Notes under the pieces: model-generated
The model's input: only the letters and a program-made list of their open reading frames with translations
Database searches by the model: none
What the model was told of the DNA's origin: nothing
Shown here: piece by piece, positions 60,752 through 64,000 of the stretch
Numbering within the stretch: position 1 is the first letter of the stretch
Layout of the letters: every line of letters begins with the position of its first letter
Position numbers and translations under genes: made by a program
Assembly (NCBI RefSeq): GCF_046524175.1
Contig: NZ_JBEFZF010000004.1
Location: 434,001 to 498,000 of the forward strand
DNA length: 64,000 nucleotides
Source: Spongiivirga sp046524175
GTDB taxonomy: Bacteria; Bacteroidota; Bacteroidia; Flavobacteriales; Flavobacteriaceae
Direction of reading: 5' to 3'

Positions 60752-63106
60752 CTAATGAAATTTGCCAAATTTTATGCCAACAAAGAGCGTTCGAGGTAGG
60801 TTGGGTCCATAAATATAATCAGAATCCCTTGTCGGTCCTATGTCAAAATCATCTTGGTAGCTGTTAAATAGGTTTTTCACACCTGCTGAAAATGTTACCA
60901 TGAAGTCGTCATTAAAATCGATATGACTTTCCACTTTGATATTTAGGTCAAAAAAAGGATTGACCTCATTCAATTGTAAAAAGCCCGTATCGCTAATAAC
61001 CAAAGGAACAGTCATCTCACCTGTATAAGTCCCTGTCAGGTCTACATTAAATTTTTTGTTCGGTAGCCATGAAGCATTGAGGTAACCATACAGATTAGGA
61101 ACTCTCACGAACTCTTCAATTGCGATATCATTTTCACCAGGAGTTCCGTCGCTTTCAAATAAAAGCTGCTCTTCTTCGAATTTTGTACGTTGTATGGTAC
61201 CACCAAGTTGGAATCGCCATTTGGGATTGGGGGATACCCCAAATTCAAAATTAGAACCAAACACTTTGGCGTTCTCTCCATTTCTGACCTCTTCTAGTAT
61301 CGAGCCATTTTCTAAAACAGCACCCGTACTTACCAAGGTAAAAGGATCTTTAAGTTGAGTAATGAAACCTTCTATTAAAAAATCTAATTGCCAAAGATTT
61401 ACGGTTTTCGAATAATTTAATGAACCAGTAAATGCGTTCGAGAATTCTGATTCTAAATCGTCAGACAGGATCACAAATTGTGGTTCGCCACCCACGCTTG
61501 AGATATGTAAATCTTCATTAAACGCCTGCGGAGTTCTAAATCCACGAGCGTACCCGCCACGAAAACGCAATTCTTCAGTAAGCAAGTACGATAGCGTTAA
61601 TCTTGGTGAAAATGCTGTTTGACTGATATTTACATTGCGGGATATACCACCGATAGTGTAATCTCCGTCAACTATTACATTATCTAATCGCCCCCCTAGT
61701 AAAGCAGTAAATTTTTTTGAGGGTTTCCATTCATATTGTGCATACACACCTATCGAGTTTACGCTTTGGTCAATCAGTCGATTATATCCAGGTATAATAT
61801 CTTCTGTGTTGGTAATATTGTATTCGACACCAGAAGTGATGACATCGTCATTTTTGAAGTTTTTAGTGTATTGCAATCCGTTTACCCAAGCAAGATCTTT
61901 CGTAGAACCAAAAGCATTATTTGCGGTTATACTGTCCTGTCTCGTACGGGCACCTCCCAATCCTCCATAATAACTATCTCTATCTGTATATGATGTTGAT
62001 GTGTATAGTTGAAACTTGTTGGTGTTATCCTCACTATTTATTTCATAGTCGGCGCCACCTATAAATGTATCATGATCTAATTCTTCGGTAATATCGGTAA
62101 ACTGAGGGGCTAGATTTAAACGGTCTCCACCACGACGATATTCACGAATAGCATTTAAATTAACCGAAACACGACTACGATCGTTAGGCTTTACAAAAGC
62201 TTTACCTCCAATGGTAGTATTACGAAGTTCTGTTATTTCCGTAAATCCATCATCGTTTGCGTCATATTCATCTCTGTTTCTATAAGTACCATATAGCGTT
62301 ATTCCGCTATTTAAGTCATCTGCAACGGTAGATACGTTGAACGTTACATTGCGATCAAGAGCATCACTATCTATTATGGCGAGGTTACTGCCTATTTCCC
62401 AGGTATTTAATACCGGATCTTTGGTAATCACATTTACCGTTCCTGCAATGGCATTGGAGCCAAATAAGGCAGATCCGCCACTTCTCACCACTTCAACTCG
62501 GTTGATGATATTAGTTGGTATTTGCTCAAGGCCGTATACTCCAAGTAACGATGTAAATACCGGGCGACTATTCAGTAGAATTTGGGTATAAGCTCCATCC
62601 AGTCCATTAAGTCTTACCTGAGTAAATCCACAGTTTTGGCAATTAGTTTCTACTCGCACTCCGGGAGCAAAGTTTAAGCCATCTGCAAGGGTAATTGATT
62701 GTGTTGCTTTAAGTAATCTTGGTTTTATTGAAGAAACGACCACAGGAGTTGTTTTTCGTTCTACACGATTTCGTGTAGCGCTTAATACTACTTCTTCAAG
62801 ACCTAGAACGTCTTCAGTAAGTGCAAAATTAAGAGTGAGGTTTTCATCCTTGGCTACGTTTATGTACTTTTTAATCGTGCGATAACCTTGAGATTGTACA
62901 ACCAAAGTATAATCTCCTGCTGTTAATGTTAGTTTGTAATAACCATCAACATTAGCGGTGGTGCCCTCTGATCCATTTTGAACATAAATACTTGCATAAG
63001 GTACAGGTTGATTGTTATGTGTAATGGCACCGCTAACAACGGCTATATCTTGGGCACTACAAATTGCCAAAAAAAATAGACAGATGGCGATTAATAATTG
63101 TTTCAT
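60752..63106 (-). CDS. TonB-dependent outer-membrane receptor
   Basis: 784 residues: signal peptide, N-terminal CarboxypepD_reg-like domain (about 22-105), plug (about 115-230) and a 22-strand barrel to the final aromatic residue region (VGIKFGKFH). The plug contains ETNCQNCGFTQVRLNGL, with two cysteines near residue 165, and VRSGGSALFGSNAIAG. Substrate is unknown. A palindrome of the DtxR type overlaps its promoter (63123-63130), and a DtxR-family regulator and ZIP transporter lie divergently, suggesting uptake of a metal or metal complex. First gene of a four-gene operon with thioredoxin-like, unknown and crtY genes. Confidence 0.93.
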   Translation of the reverse strand: MKQLLIAICLFFLAICSAQDIAVVSGAITHNNQPVPYASIYVQNGSEGTTANVDGYYKLTLTAGDYTLVVQSQGYRTIKKYINVAKDENLTLNFALTEDVLGLEEVVLSATRNRVERKTTPVVVSSIKPRLLKATQSITLADGLNFAPGVRVETNCQNCGFTQVRLNGLDGAYTQILLNSRPVFTSLLGVYGLEQIPTNIINRVEVVRSGGSALFGSNAIAGTVNVITKDPVLNTWEIGSNLAIIDSDALDRNVTFNVSTVADDLNSGITLYGTYRNRDEYDANDDGFTEITELRNTTIGGKAFVKPNDRSRVSVNLNAIREYRRGGDRLNLAPQFTDITEELDHDTFIGGADYEINSEDNTNKFQLYTSTSYTDRDSYYGGLGGARTRQDSITANNAFGSTKDLAWVNGLQYTKNFKNDDVITSGVEYNITNTEDIIPGYNRLIDQSVNSIGVYAQYEWKPSKKFTALLGGRLDNVIVDGDYTIGGISRNVNISQTAFSPRLTLSYLLTEELRFRGGYARGFRTPQAFNEDLHISSVGGEPQFVILSDDLESEFSNAFTGSLNYSKTVNLWQLDFLIEGFITQLKDPFTLVSTGAVLENGSILEEVRNGENAKVFGSNFEFGVSPNPKWRFQLGGTIQRTKFEEEQLLFESDGTPGENDIAIEEFVRVPNLYGYLNASWLPNKKFNVDLTGTYTGEMTVPLVISDTGFLQLNEVNPFFDLNIKVESHIDFNDDFMVTFSAGVKNLFNSYQDDFDIGPTRDSDYIYGPNLPRTLFVGIKFGKFH

Positions 63107-63122
63107 AGCTCAATTTGAAGCG

Positions 63123-63130
63123 CAAAAATA
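63123..63130 (-). promoter_or_regulatory. Predicted -7 box of the TonB-receptor operon
   Basis: On the minus strand TATTTTTG fits TAnnTTTG, 16 bases before ATG 63106. The palindrome at 63137-63156 starts 6 bases further upstream and covers the region where -33 would be. Confidence 0.6.
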
Positions 63131-63136
63131 ATACAA

Positions 63137-63156
63137 TTTTTAGATTAAACTAAAAA
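63137..63156. promoter_or_regulatory. Candidate DtxR/MntR-family operator
   Basis: A 20-base near-perfect palindrome: TTTTTAG, six-base centre ATTAAA, CTAAAAA. Arms are exact complements and the centre is nearly symmetric (TTAA). This resembles known DtxR/MntR/SirR boxes (TTAGG-like half sites around a TTAA centre). It lies between the divergent TonB-receptor and DtxR-family genes. Confidence 0.65.
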
Positions 63157-63182
63157 ATGAATTACCATTGCTTAAAAAATAA

Positions 63183-63190
63183 TATATTTG
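63183..63190 (+). promoter_or_regulatory. Predicted -7 box of the DtxR-family gene
   Basis: TATATTTG fits TAnnTTTG and ends 17 bases before ATG 63208, supporting that start over the upstream ATG at 63157. The operator centre is about 50 bases upstream of the expected transcription start. Confidence 0.55.
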
Positions 63191-63207
63191 TTAAAATTTT
63201 TGACATC

Positions 63208-63864
63208 ATGTTTACGCATTCAGAAGAAAATTATTTAAAAGCCATTTATCATTTAAGCCAGCAACAAGAGGGAGGTGTTAGCACTAATGCTATTGCTGAC
63301 AAAATGGAAACTAAAGCGTCATCGGTGACTGATATGATCAAGAAACTAGCGGACAAAGCGCTGGTTGATTATGTAAAATATCAAGGCGTTACCTTGACCA
63401 AAAAAGGCGAAAAAGTTGCCATTAAAATCGTAAGAAAGCATCGCTTATGGGAAGTTTTTTTAGTAGAGAAATTAAATTTCACTTGGGATGAAGTGCATGA
63501 TGTTGCGGAGCAGTTGGAACATATTAAATCGGAAAAATTAACCGCCGAGCTGGATGCATTTTTGGAATACCCTACAGAAGATCCTCACGGAGACCCAATA
63601 CCAGACAAAGATGGTCAAATTAAGAAATCGAAACGTGTTACTTTGTCTGAAATTGAAGTGGGAGAAAGATGCTTGTGTGTTGGTGTACACGATTCTTCTT
63701 CAGACTTTCTTCAGTATTTAGACAATCATAATATTAAACTAGGAAAAAAAATGAAAGTACTATCAAAAGAAACATTTGATGGGACTATGGTTGTTCGACT
63801 TAAGAAGAAGGAACTCCCTTTATCTAGCAGAATAACTAATAATTTATACGTAAAGAAGATTTAG
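63208..63864 (+). CDS. DtxR/MntR-family metal-dependent regulator
   Basis: 218 residues from ATG 63208 (MFTHSEENYLKAIYHLSQ, the conserved family start; the frame from 63157 begins ahead of the promoter). N-terminal winged helix (about 1-70) with SVTDMIKKLADKALVDY, metal-binding/dimer domain (about 75-145) with HDVAEQLEHIKSEKL and PHGDPIPDKDG, and a C-terminal FeoA/SH3-like domain (about 150-218). Such proteins bind Mn2+, Fe2+ or Zn2+ and repress uptake genes. The TAG stop is separated by one base from the ZIP gene start. Confidence 0.9.
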   Translation: MFTHSEENYLKAIYHLSQQQEGGVSTNAIADKMETKASSVTDMIKKLADKALVDYVKYQGVTLTKKGEKVAIKIVRKHRLWEVFLVEKLNFTWDEVHDVAEQLEHIKSEKLTAELDAFLEYPTEDPHGDPIPDKDGQIKKSKRVTLSEIEVGERCLCVGVHDSSSDFLQYLDNHNIKLGKKMKVLSKETFDGTMVVRLKKKELPLSSRITNNLYVKKI

Positions 63865-63865
63865 A

Positions 63866-64000
63866 ATGTTTGATCAGGTAGTTACATATTTAGAGGGCAT
63901 TGATCCTATTTTGGCTGCACTTTATGCTTCTTTATTTACATGGATTTTGACCGCAACGGGAGCAAGTTTGGTGTTTCTTTTTAAAGGAATGAACAGGGCA
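63866..64000 (+). CDS. ZIP-family metal transporter (5' part, runs off the window)
   Basis: Visible are 45 codons from ATG 63866: MFDQVVTYLEGIDPILAALY, then a first membrane helix containing TWILTATGASLVFLF. This TxxGA pattern is the start of ZupT-like ZIP transporters, which import Zn2+, Fe2+ or Mn2+. It begins one base after the regulator stop, so both are one operon under the same metal control. Confidence 0.8.
   Translation, partial: MFDQVVTYLEGIDPILAALYASLFTWILTATGASLVFLFKGMNRA

Noticed and set aside
1..64000. tRNA, rRNA, transposases, phage genes and attachment sites
   Set aside because: Looked for in all intergenic regions; none recognised by eye. A tRNAscan or Infernal run would be decisive.

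Overview
This 64-kb window reads as chromosome from a Flavobacteriaceae-type Bacteroidetes bacterium. It is AT-rich and encodes a gliding/type IX secretion (T9SS) type B adhesin with PorP/SprF and OmpA partners. It also has 2TM-domain proteins with LytS/LytTR signalling, a carotenoid lycopene cyclase, SusC-like TonB receptor architecture, and several -7 boxes of the Bacteroidetes type TAnnTTTG, while Shine-Dalgarno sequences are nearly absent. No rRNA, tRNA, CRISPR array, transposase or prophage gene was found. Almost every open frame belongs to a recognisable chromosomal family, so this is mostly core genome rather than an accessory island.

Layout: (1) 1-5772, a signalling locus: DUF2141 protein, secreted TPR-like protein, LytS-type histidine kinase fused to a 2TM domain, three stand-alone 2TM proteins, a secreted amidohydrolase and a LytTR response regulator. 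Three matching direct-repeat sites with LytTR geometry precede the transcription units. (2) 5867-12497, small enzymes and membrane proteins: DoxX-like, TfoX-like, VOC, DinB-like, YVTN beta-propeller, two MsrB, a collagen-like lipoprotein, an M48 peptidase and an MFS exporter. (3) 12625-15581 (minus), an ECF sigma / anti-sigma-like / DUF4097-like / GIN-domain operon. (4) 15867-28610, housekeeping genes: lon, cmk, tgt, LptF/G permease, DMT exporter, accA, dnaB and a secreted 'asparagine synthetase B-like' protein, interspersed with a CPBP protease, a BON-LysM protein and a membrane LytTR protein. (5) 28645-33546, another membrane LytTR protein, a serine hydrolase, a class III nucleotide cyclase and a di-haem cytochrome c peroxidase. 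(6) 33644-36834 (minus), thrS-infC-rpmI-rplT, with infC on a non-canonical AUA start. (7) 36984-44234, a PAS membrane protein, then pyrR-pyrB-unknown-DUF3291-rnz-pdxH-dnaX. (8) 44549-50676, DoxX-like, TspO-like divergent from MarR, miaE, a barrel protein, ppk1-sixA. (9) 51025-57237, a giant repeat adhesin with its PorP/SprF and OmpA partners. (10) 57356-64000, a polyprenyl synthase convergent with a TonB receptor / thioredoxin-like / unknown / lycopene cyclase operon, and a divergent DtxR-family regulator followed by a ZIP transporter that runs off the window.

The most interesting signals are regulatory. Three equally built direct-repeat promoters in the 2TM/LytTR locus point to a local regulon. 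A near-perfect palindrome between the TonB receptor and the DtxR-family gene overlaps the receptor promoter. The dnaB terminator hairpin lies inside the signal-peptide coding region of the next gene. infC has no ATG, GTG or TTG that could give a full-length protein.
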